From contig JAFWKK010000046.1 of assembly GCA_017514235.1 (NCBI GenBank), positions 1-44,686 on the forward strand: a stretch of DNA of 44,686 nt, read 5' to 3'. Made by a program: the position numbers and the translations under genes. Positions 31,893-40,351 of this stretch are shown one piece after another. Each line of letters begins with the position of its first letter. Within the stretch, counting starts at the first letter, position 1. Source of the DNA: Kiritimatiellia bacterium. GTDB lineage: Bacteria > Verrucomicrobiota > Kiritimatiellia > RFP12 > UBA1067. The notes below the pieces were generated by a model. It worked only from the letters and a program-made list of their open reading frames with translations, did not search any database and was not told the origin of the DNA.

Positions 31893-34166
31893 ATGAGCAA
31901 GAACCTCGATGGTATCGTTGCCAAGATCCGCGACGTCCGCGCCAAAAAACGCCCGGAAGTCGAAGAGAATCTCCAGAAGATAGAGAAGCTTCTTAGCGCA
32001 CTCCGGGCCACGCGCGGTCGTGCCGATTCCGTTGCCGCCCGATATCCCTATCTCAAGGAAGCCTTGCGCGGCATTTCCTTCGACGAAGCCGAGAACGCTC
32101 TGGGGAAGGCTAGCAAGGCCTGCGAAGAGGCACTTGTCCGCCTCCGCCGCGACAGCATCAACATCGGAGTCGCCGGCAAGGCGCGCCAAGGCAAGAGCCA
32201 GATTCTCCAAATGCTCACCGGTCTCGGCGACGAACAGATTCCGACTGGAGCTGGCGGATTCTGCACCGCATCTCGCAGCGTTGTGAAGAACGGCGACCGC
32301 CAGTCCGCTACGGTGTTCTATCTGGATGAAGCCAAATTGCTTGGCAGCAAGGTCTATCCATCCTACGAGCCTGTCGGGACGACCGATGTCGCGCTTGGTC
32401 TCTCCCCTCGGCCGTCGTCAATCGCAGCATTCCTCGCGGTAGAGTTGCCGACAGTTTCAGAGTCTGTCGCATCCGTCGAAGCATTTGAAAACTGGAAGAA
32501 GGTCCAGACGCTTCAGAAAGATCTTCGCGCTCACCCTGAACTGGTCAACAGGCTCGGCTCGGCTCCGGAATCTATTGACATCAGGACCGTCCGGAAGTAT
32601 CTTGTCAAGGACAAAGGCGAAGATGATTATCAGGTCGTAGATCATGTGGAAATCGTAACACCGTTCGAAATGGATCTTCCCAAAGGAATGACGGTTTACG
32701 ATCTCCCTGGTCTCGAAGATCCGACCCCGGGCATCCGCGAAACGATGCTCCGCAGTGTTTCCGAAGACGCGGACATCGTCCTTCTTCTCCGCATGCCGAA
32801 TAATACTGGAGACGACTGGTGCGCTGCAGACCTCCGCACGATGAACATGCTCAAGGAGGTCTACCCGGCGGATGAAGTCCAGCCGAAGGATTGGATACAG
32901 CTTGTCATCAACCTCGACAGACGTCCGTCCTCGTGCAACGAGAACAACGTCGAACTGATGAAAGACAAGGCCCCAAGCGGATTTCGCCCCGTCGTCTGCG
33001 ACTGCGGCTCTAAAGATGCCGTCCGCAAAATGGTCGATGCCAACATCGACGCTCTCGTGAAGCAGGCCGGCCGCATCGACGACCTTCGCATCCGCCATGC
33101 CCACGAGGCGTTCTCCGCCGCAATCGGAGCGTCCCGTGCGCTCTCTGACGCCCTCCGCAACGCGACGGGCGATCTCATCGCGCAGGAATCGGGATTCGAT
33201 TTCGAGCGACATCTTATTGATTTCATGGGGGACCTCCGCGGTCCGCTCAAGAGGGACCTGTCATCCCCGTTCCGCGAAATGGTCGGCGAGATCCTAGCCC
33301 GCCACTGCAAGGCCGCTGAAGAGGAATTTGACCGCGTCTACGACGAAAATGCCGACGCCAAGGATTTTCCGCCAGAGCTGCCAGTCTTTTCAAAGCCACG
33401 CATTCGGAGTGAATTCAATGCCGGATACGGTCCGGTCGGCGTCGTTGAAAAGGCGGTCCGCAACCAGCGTGAAGCCGTTCTGAAGCTGCTTCGGGACCAA
33501 CTTTCGAAATGCTGCGGAGAACTCGTCTCACGGTATTTCGATTGCGTTGTCGAGGCAGGTTTCAATTCGAATCCTACCCTGAATCGCTTTTCATCGACAT
33601 CCGATGCCGACGAAAGCTCGAAAGAGCGTCTGGAACATTTCCTTTCCAAAATTCGCGCGAACGGGCCGTACGCCAGTCTCGAGGCCGCCGTCGAAGAACT
33701 GCTCCAATTTGAGCTTTCGTTCGACGAAACGATCCTCCCCGCCATCTACGGAATTTCCGATCTTGACGATTTCAACCCCGAACTTCTTCCTCTAACTACC
33801 AATGAGGATGGTCTGAAGGAAATCAAAATATTGATTGAACGTTGCCCAAGTCCTGAAAAGCGAACGGTGCTCTTATTCAACTGGCTCCGTCAGAAGTCGG
33901 AAATCATCCTTTCGCGAATTGCTCCCGGGGCGGATTCAAACCCCTTCGCCAGCATTTCCGAACATATCGCCAACACGATGAGGGCCAATTACGACGCCTT
34001 CGCCTTCCGCTTCATCTGGGGCGATACGTGCGATAACGAATGGCGGCATTTAGCCGACCGCAACAAGTCCATTTTCTGGAAGGACGAATTCGATGCCGCC
34101 TCCGCCAATTCAAAGCTCGTGCAGGATTGGAAGTCCGTCTTGGCCGACCTCTCCGCCGCGCTCTAA
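31893..34166 (+). CDS. dynamin-like large GTPase
   Basis: This 757-residue protein has an N-terminal coiled-coil start (1-85), then a GTPase domain: G1 GKARQGKS (95-102), a threonine-bearing switch (GAGGFCTASRS, about 126-136), G3 DLPG (270-273) in MTVYDLPGLEDPTPG, and a G4-like LVINLDRR (about 336-343). The remaining 400 residues are helical stalk-like sequence rich in charged heptads. This is the layout of bacterial dynamin-like proteins, which bind and remodel membranes, though no transmembrane hairpin is obvious. AAAGGA precedes the ATG. It heads the co-directional array and lies 42 nt before the next GTPase. Confidence 0.8.
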   Translation: MSKNLDGIVAKIRDVRAKKRPEVEENLQKIEKLLSALRATRGRADSVAARYPYLKEALRGISFDEAENALGKASKACEEALVRLRRDSINIGVAGKARQGKSQILQMLTGLGDEQIPTGAGGFCTASRSVVKNGDRQSATVFYLDEAKLLGSKVYPSYEPVGTTDVALGLSPRPSSIAAFLAVELPTVSESVASVEAFENWKKVQTLQKDLRAHPELVNRLGSAPESIDIRTVRKYLVKDKGEDDYQVVDHVEIVTPFEMDLPKGMTVYDLPGLEDPTPGIRETMLRSVSEDADIVLLLRMPNNTGDDWCAADLRTMNMLKEVYPADEVQPKDWIQLVINLDRRPSSCNENNVELMKDKAPSGFRPVVCDCGSKDAVRKMVDANIDALVKQAGRIDDLRIRHAHEAFSAAIGASRALSDALRNATGDLIAQESGFDFERHLIDFMGDLRGPLKRDLSSPFREMVGEILARHCKAAEEEFDRVYDENADAKDFPPELPVFSKPRIRSEFNAGYGPVGVVEKAVRNQREAVLKLLRDQLSKCCGELVSRYFDCVVEAGFNSNPTLNRFSSTSDADESSKERLEHFLSKIRANGPYASLEAAVEELLQFELSFDETILPAIYGISDLDDFNPELLPLTTNEDGLKEIKILIERCPSPEKRTVLLFNWLRQKSEIILSRIAPGADSNPFASISEHIANTMRANYDAFAFRFIWGDTCDNEWRHLADRNKSIFWKDEFDAASANSKLVQDWKSVLADLSAAL

Positions 34167-34208
34167 CCAACCACTAAACCACACAAACACACAAAAGGAA
34201 CATCAGCA

Positions 34209-35123
34209 ATGGAAAGAATATTCGAAGTCGTGATGATCGGCAATACCGCCGTCGGCAAGACGAGCATGCTCGCCGCTCTCTCCATGGAATTGGATAGCTA
34301 CAACATCTCCGGGGACGTCAGTCTCGAACCGACGACGCATGAATTCAGAATACTCAATAATCAGTGGACTGACATGGGAAGGAAGATTGAAGCACAGGAG
34401 CCGTTCTCGCCCCTTGAGGGCGGACTAGCCGGACAGCTAGATTTTGTCGAACACAAGTTCGACTTCAAGGTCGATGGTGAAACAGAAGCGCGTGTGCTCT
34501 TCACCGACACACGCGGCGGAATGACAGGAGATCTTGATGAGCGACTCATACAGCGAGTCAACGAAGCGTTCGGGGTTTTCTGCGTCGTCGACGCTTCAGT
34601 CCTTATGGAATGCTCCGACTCTACGAACGAGCGATTCAATTGCCCAAAAGTCGTCAAGAGACTCCTCAAGGAAGTCTACACTGATGGCGATGATAAACAA
34701 CCCAAGTTTGTTACGTTCGTCCTGACGAAGTGCGAGAAATACATGGCCACTGCCAACGACCGTCAAAAGCTTGCAGAGAAGTTCCTCACGAAATATGACA
34801 ACATCGTCGATATGCTTTGCAATGTCAATTGGCCAAGAGTCTACCTCGTTGCGATCCAAACGATGGGATGCGTGAGCTTCTACAAGTTGAATAAAGAAGG
34901 CCTTCCGATGTTCAGAGTTCTTCCGGAAACGGAATTCAAGTCAAAAGATTGTGCCATTCCGCTTGTCATCTTGCTCGATTCCCTAATAGACGAAATCGAG
35001 AATAGTAAGAGTATATGGGTAATAATTTTAAACCTGCTCGGTATTGGGAAGAATCTTCGTGACTATAAGGAGCGAATCTGGAACAGTATCGAGAAACCAA
35101 GCCTCTCCGAGCGACTAGTCTAG
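34209..35123 (+). CDS. Ras/Rab-like TRAFAC GTPase
   Basis: This 304-residue protein has G1 GNTAVGKT (11-18), G3 DTRGG (100-104), and a G4 variant TKCEK (173-177) in place of N/TKxD. The fold is a compact small-GTPase core with a C-terminal extension holding a short hydrophobic stretch (WVIILNLLGIG, about 275-285). Such GTPases are found in bacterial multi-GTPase conflict and membrane systems; I cannot place it in a named subfamily. AAAGGA ribosome-binding site; 42 nt after the dynamin-like gene. Confidence 0.75.
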   Translation: MERIFEVVMIGNTAVGKTSMLAALSMELDSYNISGDVSLEPTTHEFRILNNQWTDMGRKIEAQEPFSPLEGGLAGQLDFVEHKFDFKVDGETEARVLFTDTRGGMTGDLDERLIQRVNEAFGVFCVVDASVLMECSDSTNERFNCPKVVKRLLKEVYTDGDDKQPKFVTFVLTKCEKYMATANDRQKLAEKFLTKYDNIVDMLCNVNWPRVYLVAIQTMGCVSFYKLNKEGLPMFRVLPETEFKSKDCAIPLVILLDSLIDEIENSKSIWVIILNLLGIGKNLRDYKERIWNSIEKPSLSERLV

Positions 35124-35174
35124 CAGTGATAGAATTTTATGAAGTTGGAAATACACTAGAAAGAATTGTAACAC

Positions 35175-36026
35175 ATGGACTACTCGATTTGCTCACGCGA
35201 ATTTGAGCGTGACTATACATGGGACAACTCCCATGCGTCGGAGTCGGTCGCCAAATACGCGGAGGACTCTTTCGCCGCGTTTGAGGGATCGCTTGCGGCG
35301 AGCCGGATCGCGGCACTCCTACGCCGCCCCGGCCATACGCAGGGCGTGATGCTTTACGTTTCCGTCTCTACCTCCCGAATCGACTTTCGAGACCGTCCCA
35401 TCCGCACGACGGCGGTCTTTCTGTCAACAAATCAGGCCGAGGAGAAACTCCTCGCCGCGTTCTTTGCGGAGTGCCTCAACAGTCGGGACGAGGAAACGCT
35501 CTACGCCCCCCAAAGCAAAGTCGCCAAGTCGATCGAGAGTCTCTATCAGACAAAGAAGCCGGACAATTTCCTGAAGTTCTGCAGGGCGTTGCCTGAATGT
35601 ACCGAAGGTTGTCTTGCGCCGAAGGGGCGCATGGCCATTCCGCGCAACGACATTGGCGAACGCAAAACACTCGCCAACGCCCTGTCCGCAATCATCACAG
35701 ACGAGGCTCCATTCCTCCTTGTGCTAACCGACCGTCTGCCGACGGACGTTCTCCGTACGCTCGGTTCGATAATCGACAGGGGCACCGCCGTTCGGATTTT
35801 CTCGAACGCGACGACCGAAACAGGCCCGATTCAAGAACCTCAGACGGACAAGGAGAAAGGCTTTATTCAAAAAAAACACGTCTCGGCCGCGGCCTGGGGA
35901 GGAATCGCCATTCTCATCGCCGCGGCTATCATTATCATCATTCGGGGATGCTGTTCAGAAAGCACTGAGCAACTCCCAACAAATACCCCAACAAGCGACC
36001 CGAATATTGAGAGGTCTGAAAAGTAA
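35175..36026 (+). CDS. tail-anchored protein of unknown function
   Basis: I do not recognise this 283-residue protein. Residues 1-225 are a soluble alpha/beta domain without a known motif. A single transmembrane segment (about 235-256, a run of Ala and Ile ending in RGCC) is followed by a short polar tail (TNTPTSDPN...). This is a tail-anchored topology with the bulk in the cytoplasm, so it could be the membrane partner of the two upstream GTPases. Ribosome-binding site weak. A 160-nt gap with leader repeat B follows. Confidence 0.6.
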   Translation: MDYSICSREFERDYTWDNSHASESVAKYAEDSFAAFEGSLAASRIAALLRRPGHTQGVMLYVSVSTSRIDFRDRPIRTTAVFLSTNQAEEKLLAAFFAECLNSRDEETLYAPQSKVAKSIESLYQTKKPDNFLKFCRALPECTEGCLAPKGRMAIPRNDIGERKTLANALSAIITDEAPFLLVLTDRLPTDVLRTLGSIIDRGTAVRIFSNATTETGPIQEPQTDKEKGFIQKKHVSAAAWGGIAILIAAAIIIIIRGCCSESTEQLPTNTPTSDPNIERSEK

Positions 36027-36088
36027 GGTGATTAGAAAAATCCTTCGATCTACTAATGGAACCAAAGTTTAGGCGCACGAGCGCGACT

Positions 36089-36144
36089 TCGGAGGAGGTT
36101 TTCGTTTTCCGCCCCCGCCGATATCTGGAAAGGAGCGCAAGCTC
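36089..36144 (+). repeat. 56-bp leader repeat, copy B
   Basis: Partner of 31678-31733 with one mismatch. It stands 42 nt before the ycjX-like ATG, with GGAG in between. Two near-identical leaders ahead of two gene blocks of the same array suggest shared control or a recombination seam. Confidence 0.8.
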
Positions 36145-36185
36145 TTAGGGAGACGCAGGCAACAAATAAGGAGCGCGACTAAATC

Positions 36186-37580
36186 ATGGGCAGTAACAAA
36201 AGCATCGGACGCAAGATGATCGACTTCTTCTCCGGATGGGAACGCATTCGTGTAGTGCTGTTGGGGTCCAAGGGATCTGGGAAAACGGTATTCTTGACTT
36301 CCGTAGGAGATCAGCTTAGACATCAAGTCAAAGAGAAGTTCCTGAAAGATTGGACGATATCATTCGATCCGGGCGAAGATAACAAAGTGCAAGAGGAAGC
36401 AGCTAAATCCGGCATCCCTGTATTTAAGTTTCAAGAATCCAGAGCCTCCTTTTCAAATGGAGAATGGCCTGAAAAAACGCAAGATTGGTCTGTACATACA
36501 GTTCCGTTCACCATAGGAAAAGACAAGGACAAAAAACGGATTCTTCTTGAGATGTTAGACTTGCCCGGCGAGCGAGTGGCTGACTTTGCCATGATCAACC
36601 AATCCTATCAGCAATGGTGCAGCTGGATGGAAACCAGTTTTGGAGGGGTTACCGGCTTTTCGACGCATTTCAAGAACTATCTCAAGAGACTGCGGAATTT
36701 TGGCGACGACGAGGAGGGGAAAGAGGCTGCAATCAGTGCCTATAAAGATTATCTAGCCGCCGAGTATGTCAGTTATTCGCTATCACTGACGCCGTCTATC
36801 GTCAAGCTCGGCCGTGATGGGAAACAGCGCTCTGGCAATAAAGAACAGTTTCGCGATGCCCTGAAGGAGATTCCTGTCGGGATATCCAACGACTTGCAAT
36901 TCATCCCGTTGCCCAGAGAAAGCTTTGACAAGGGATCTCCACACTACAAATGGATCACGGACTTCTCCAAAGGATATGAGGCATACAAGAAGGACGTGAT
37001 CATGCCCATCGTTTCGTGGTGCAGTGATGTTAACAGTCTGTTGTATTTTGTGAATGTGCTGGACTTACTCAACCGAGGCCCAGAAGTCTACAACTCGGAG
37101 AAGAAATTTGCGGAGGAAGTGTTTAGATTCTTCAGGCATAAGGAAGAGCAGAATATATTATTGAAACCTTTTATGCTGATAAAGGACTGGTTCGTGACGT
37201 ATGTCGACAGTGTCTACGTTGTCGCTACACAGTCCGATCGTGTTTGCGATCAAGGGAACGAAATGATAGGGCTTGCATATCAGATGCTAAAAGAAGTTGT
37301 CGGAAGGTTTGAACTTGAAGATGGCAAAACGAACTTTCTTTCATGTGCAGCAGTAGATACGTCCGATGAATATGAAGATGGAACTATTAGTGCACAGACA
37401 AAAGACGGCCTCAAACAATACAAGCCTAGCAATGTCCCCCAAGAGTGGCCCCCAAGCGACAAATGGTCGCCAGGGTCTTTCGCATGGCCGAACACGTTTC
37501 CGCGGATTGACAAGCGTGCGGATCGCCCACCTAACCAAAAAGGCTTAGATGCGATAATCCGCAGAGTGCTATCTTTGTGA
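36186..37580 (+). CDS. YcjX-like (DUF463) GTPase
   Basis: This 464-residue protein has G1 GSKGSGKT (27-34) followed by VFLTSV, G3 DLPGER (125-130) in ILLEMLDLPGERVADFAMI, and VYVVATQSDRV (about 343-353) at the G4-like site. These match YcjX (E. coli: GLSRAGKTVFITS, DYPGEW, ATKADHV). YcjX proteins are GTP/GDP-binding and sit with ycjF next to phage-shock genes in Proteobacteria; their job is unknown. The next gene is the ycjF-like partner, which supports the call. Ribosome-binding site AAGGAG. Lower GC than the core region. Confidence 0.82.
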   Translation: MGSNKSIGRKMIDFFSGWERIRVVLLGSKGSGKTVFLTSVGDQLRHQVKEKFLKDWTISFDPGEDNKVQEEAAKSGIPVFKFQESRASFSNGEWPEKTQDWSVHTVPFTIGKDKDKKRILLEMLDLPGERVADFAMINQSYQQWCSWMETSFGGVTGFSTHFKNYLKRLRNFGDDEEGKEAAISAYKDYLAAEYVSYSLSLTPSIVKLGRDGKQRSGNKEQFRDALKEIPVGISNDLQFIPLPRESFDKGSPHYKWITDFSKGYEAYKKDVIMPIVSWCSDVNSLLYFVNVLDLLNRGPEVYNSEKKFAEEVFRFFRHKEEQNILLKPFMLIKDWFVTYVDSVYVVATQSDRVCDQGNEMIGLAYQMLKEVVGRFELEDGKTNFLSCAAVDTSDEYEDGTISAQTKDGLKQYKPSNVPQEWPPSDKWSPGSFAWPNTFPRIDKRADRPPNQKGLDAIIRRVLSL

Positions 37581-37598
37581 AGATCGAGAGGTAGAGTC

Positions 37599-38861
37599 AT
37601 GGCATACGAAACCGATGACATATGTCCGACTTTCAAGCCTGTAAAGATGCTTGACGAAGCTGCGACGCCTGGCACGAGTCGTGACGATTCGAAGAGTCAA
37701 GCGACACAGGACACCGAACCAAAAAGGGCAACGCTTCGACCTAACGACAACGACCTATATCCCGAGGCGAAACCGCTAGAATATGTGACCGTCTCATGTC
37801 CTCCAGACTTCAAGGCGGGGGAGAAACCTGATGCTGATTATGCAAGCTGCATCAGCGAACCAAAAGAGGAACGCGAAAACCTGCTGTCTTCGCCGTTGCT
37901 AACGGTGCTAGGATGGGGATTAGGCGGCGGCATTTCCATATGGTTGTATTTTCAGCTCGCGGGGCTGTTCAAGTTCGTGCTTGAATGTCAAGGATGGCGG
38001 TTCTGGGCGGCGTTGGTGATTTTCTGTATCCCTGTCATAGCCTTGACGTATGCGGCAATGCGTTTTTGGCAGGTCTTCAGAAAGCTGCCAAAACGGGACC
38101 AAGTCCAGGGAGATCTGGACACGTCGGACATAAAGGAGAAGAAAGCACTGAAGAACAGCCTGAAGCCATATATTGACGAGTTGCCCCCGGAGTATGCCGG
38201 TGTCTTCAAGTCCGAGAGGCGAAAGGAGGTTTCAGCACGAATAAACCGGTTGCGGAAAGATTCGGGCTACTCGGATTCAGGCGAATGGATCGACGACTTC
38301 AAGGCTTTCCAAGGTGCGCAAGAAGAAGAGGCCCTTGACACAGTCAAGACATATTGCAAGCTTGTTGCGCTGAAGACGGCCGCTTGTCCGTGGAAAGCGA
38401 TTGACATGGTCATAGTGTCCGTCAACCTGACCTTGATGGTCGTGACAATCGCCAAAGTGTACAACCGTAGGGTGTCAAAAGGAGGCGCGTTCAGGTTACT
38501 TTGCCACTGGTTCGCGAACATCTACATATCTGGTGAGCTGGGTGCGATTACTGAAAATGCCGCCGATCGGGTATCGGACAAGGCCGCCGCCTGGCTGACG
38601 AATGGCGGTGATGGCGCCAAGGATGCCGGGGTTTCCGTTGCAGAGGCGACCGCCGGGCAAGCGTCGGGAGCCATTGCCGACGGCATGGCGGGCAGCAGCA
38701 TGGGCGAAACACTGACAAGTGCGTTTTCCGCATCGCTGCCGATCCTGTCCAAGTTTGCAGGCAAGGCCGCAGAAGGTGCGGTAAATGCGTTGCTTGCATA
38801 CAGGATGGGCCGGCGGGCAATAAACGAATTTAGATTCATCAGAAACAAGCAAGGAAGCTAA
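37599..38861 (+). CDS. YcjF-like membrane protein (DUF697)
   Basis: This 420-residue protein has a polar N-terminus (1-95), two transmembrane segments (about 98-125 and 135-155), and a cytoplasmic helical part (160-250). The C-terminal DUF697-like region has CPWKAIDMVIVSVNLTLMVVTIAKVYNRR (about 260-288), an Ala/Gly-rich stretch, and a final AVNALLAYRMGRRAINEFR. Two N-terminal helices plus DUF697 is the layout of YcjF. The 18-nt spacing from the YcjX-like gene suggests the pair work together at the inner membrane. The central Gly/Ala/Asp stretch (about 315-370) is longer than in typical YcjF. Confidence 0.78.
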   Translation: MAYETDDICPTFKPVKMLDEAATPGTSRDDSKSQATQDTEPKRATLRPNDNDLYPEAKPLEYVTVSCPPDFKAGEKPDADYASCISEPKEERENLLSSPLLTVLGWGLGGGISIWLYFQLAGLFKFVLECQGWRFWAALVIFCIPVIALTYAAMRFWQVFRKLPKRDQVQGDLDTSDIKEKKALKNSLKPYIDELPPEYAGVFKSERRKEVSARINRLRKDSGYSDSGEWIDDFKAFQGAQEEEALDTVKTYCKLVALKTAACPWKAIDMVIVSVNLTLMVVTIAKVYNRRVSKGGAFRLLCHWFANIYISGELGAITENAADRVSDKAAAWLTNGGDGAKDAGVSVAEATAGQASGAIADGMAGSSMGETLTSAFSASLPILSKFAGKAAEGAVNALLAYRMGRRAINEFRFIRNKQGS

Positions 38862-38863
38862 AG

Positions 38864-39520
38864 ATGAAGAGGTTCACTATCCTTTGTGTCCTGATTTCCG
38901 CGATGTACGCGGCTGGAGCGATGGAAGCCGTATCAAGAACACAACTGGCGGCAGAACATGGTGACGTTGCCGCGCAGTTCCGCTATGCCGAAATGTTGCG
39001 CGACAGGCGCGGCGTCAAGAAGAACGTTCCCGAAGCCGTTGCATGGACGCGCAAGGCGGCGGATGCCGGCCATGCGGCGGCGCAGTGCCAGATGGGACTT
39101 TTCTACATGAACGGGCTTGGCGTCGATCGTGACGAAGACAAGGCGGTCGAGTGGCTGAAGAAAGCAGCGGCGCAGAACCATCTGCAGGCGCAATACAATC
39201 TCGGAATCTACTATGCTCGGTTTTCCGACGGGGAGTCGGTGCGGCTCGCCATCAAGTGGCTTAACGAAGCCGCCAAGCAAGATTATGCCGACGCGCAGTT
39301 CAACCTTGCGAAGCTGTACCTGAACCCGCACCATCCCGCCAGCCACGAGCATGATGCCGGCCGCCGCGCCATCTCCCTTCTCCGCCTCGCCGCCGCCCAA
39401 GGCCACCTCGGAGCAAAGGCGATGCTTGAAGAGCTTGGCTGCAACGGCCCGCATTCGCAAGCGAATCTGGAAAATCTCAGGCAGCGGGAGACTGCGACTT
39501 TCATCAACAATACTCTTTGA
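38864..39520 (+). CDS. exported Sel1-repeat protein
   Basis: This 218-residue protein has a signal peptide (MKRFTILCVLISAMYAAGAME). About four Sel1-like repeats follow (GDVAAQFRYAEMLRDRRGV, GHAAAQCQMGLFYMNGLGV, NHLQAQYNLGIYYARF, DYADAQFNLAKLYLNP). Such solenoids mediate protein contacts in the periplasm. It starts 2 nt after the YcjF-like stop, so it belongs to the same transcript. Confidence 0.82.
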   Translation: MKRFTILCVLISAMYAAGAMEAVSRTQLAAEHGDVAAQFRYAEMLRDRRGVKKNVPEAVAWTRKAADAGHAAAQCQMGLFYMNGLGVDRDEDKAVEWLKKAAAQNHLQAQYNLGIYYARFSDGESVRLAIKWLNEAAKQDYADAQFNLAKLYLNPHHPASHEHDAGRRAISLLRLAAAQGHLGAKAMLEELGCNGPHSQANLENLRQRETATFINNTL

Positions 39521-39545
39521 AATAAAACAAGAAAGGAAAACAACT

Positions 39546-40325
39546 ATGAATAAAAACTCAATAAAGAAACATAATCGTGAGGGAAGCGCAAAGTGCTTAA
39601 TGCTTGGTTTTATTGCAGGTATCAGTTTATGCTTGTTTTTAAGTCACTGTTCGGGATGTAAGCATATTCAATCTGTAGTAGAAACAGCAGTAAATGCTGT
39701 TAGAGACGCGATTGTACCACCTCCCCCACCTCCGCCGCCACGTGATGTGCCGTGCAAGGCAATTGTTGATGACATCCGTGCGATTTGGAGTTTCGAGCGA
39801 AGTTACGCATATAGGCACAAAGCTCTTGCTGCCTCGATCAGTGAGATGGGGGATGGAACGGGCATTGGGAAAAATGGATTTGTTTTGAAACCTTCAATAT
39901 GGGCGTCAAGGATTGATGGCGAAAATGCCTCATATAAGCCAGTGTCGTATGAAGTCAAGAATCCAGCAACAGGGGATTCTGAGATTGCCGGATATCGCTT
40001 TGGAGTTTTTCCAATAAAACTTGAAACAGGAGAGCGAGACCGTTTTTCCGTTGTAATTGTTGCTGTTCCTGATAAACCTGCCGAGGATGACGTATGCTTT
40101 ATGGCACTTTGTGGGCCGGTCAATCTTCAAAATGATTTCACTTTTGATAAGGAGTGGCCCGTGTTCCAGCTTAAGGCGAAGCCGTCTGTTGTTGAATCAA
40201 TACGCAATCTTCAGGTCACTACGCACAAAGAATTGATGCAACGGTTGACGTCTGGGGATTTAAAAAGTTCTGTAACCAAAACCTTCGCCAACTTGTACTA
40301 CCCTCAGGATGAGGGGCAACACTAG
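39546..40325 (+). CDS. membrane-anchored protein with polyproline linker
   Basis: This 259-residue protein has one N-terminal hydrophobic segment (about 16-35, GFIAGISLCLFLSHCSGC), whose Cys residues could form a poor lipobox. A run of eight prolines (about 58-65) follows, then a soluble C-terminal domain (70-259) that I cannot identify. The body contains IWSFERSYAYRHKALAASISEM and GYRFGVFPIKLETGERD, reminiscent of pilin-like minor proteins or periplasmic processing partners, but this is not firm. Start ATG 39546 with AAAGGA; a longer frame from 39351 overlaps the Sel1 gene and is rejected. Confidence 0.65.
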   Translation: MNKNSIKKHNREGSAKCLMLGFIAGISLCLFLSHCSGCKHIQSVVETAVNAVRDAIVPPPPPPPPRDVPCKAIVDDIRAIWSFERSYAYRHKALAASISEMGDGTGIGKNGFVLKPSIWASRIDGENASYKPVSYEVKNPATGDSEIAGYRFGVFPIKLETGERDRFSVVIVAVPDKPAEDDVCFMALCGPVNLQNDFTFDKEWPVFQLKAKPSVVESIRNLQVTTHKELMQRLTSGDLKSSVTKTFANLYYPQDEGQH

Positions 40326-40351
40326 GAAAAACAACAGAAAGGAACCATGAA

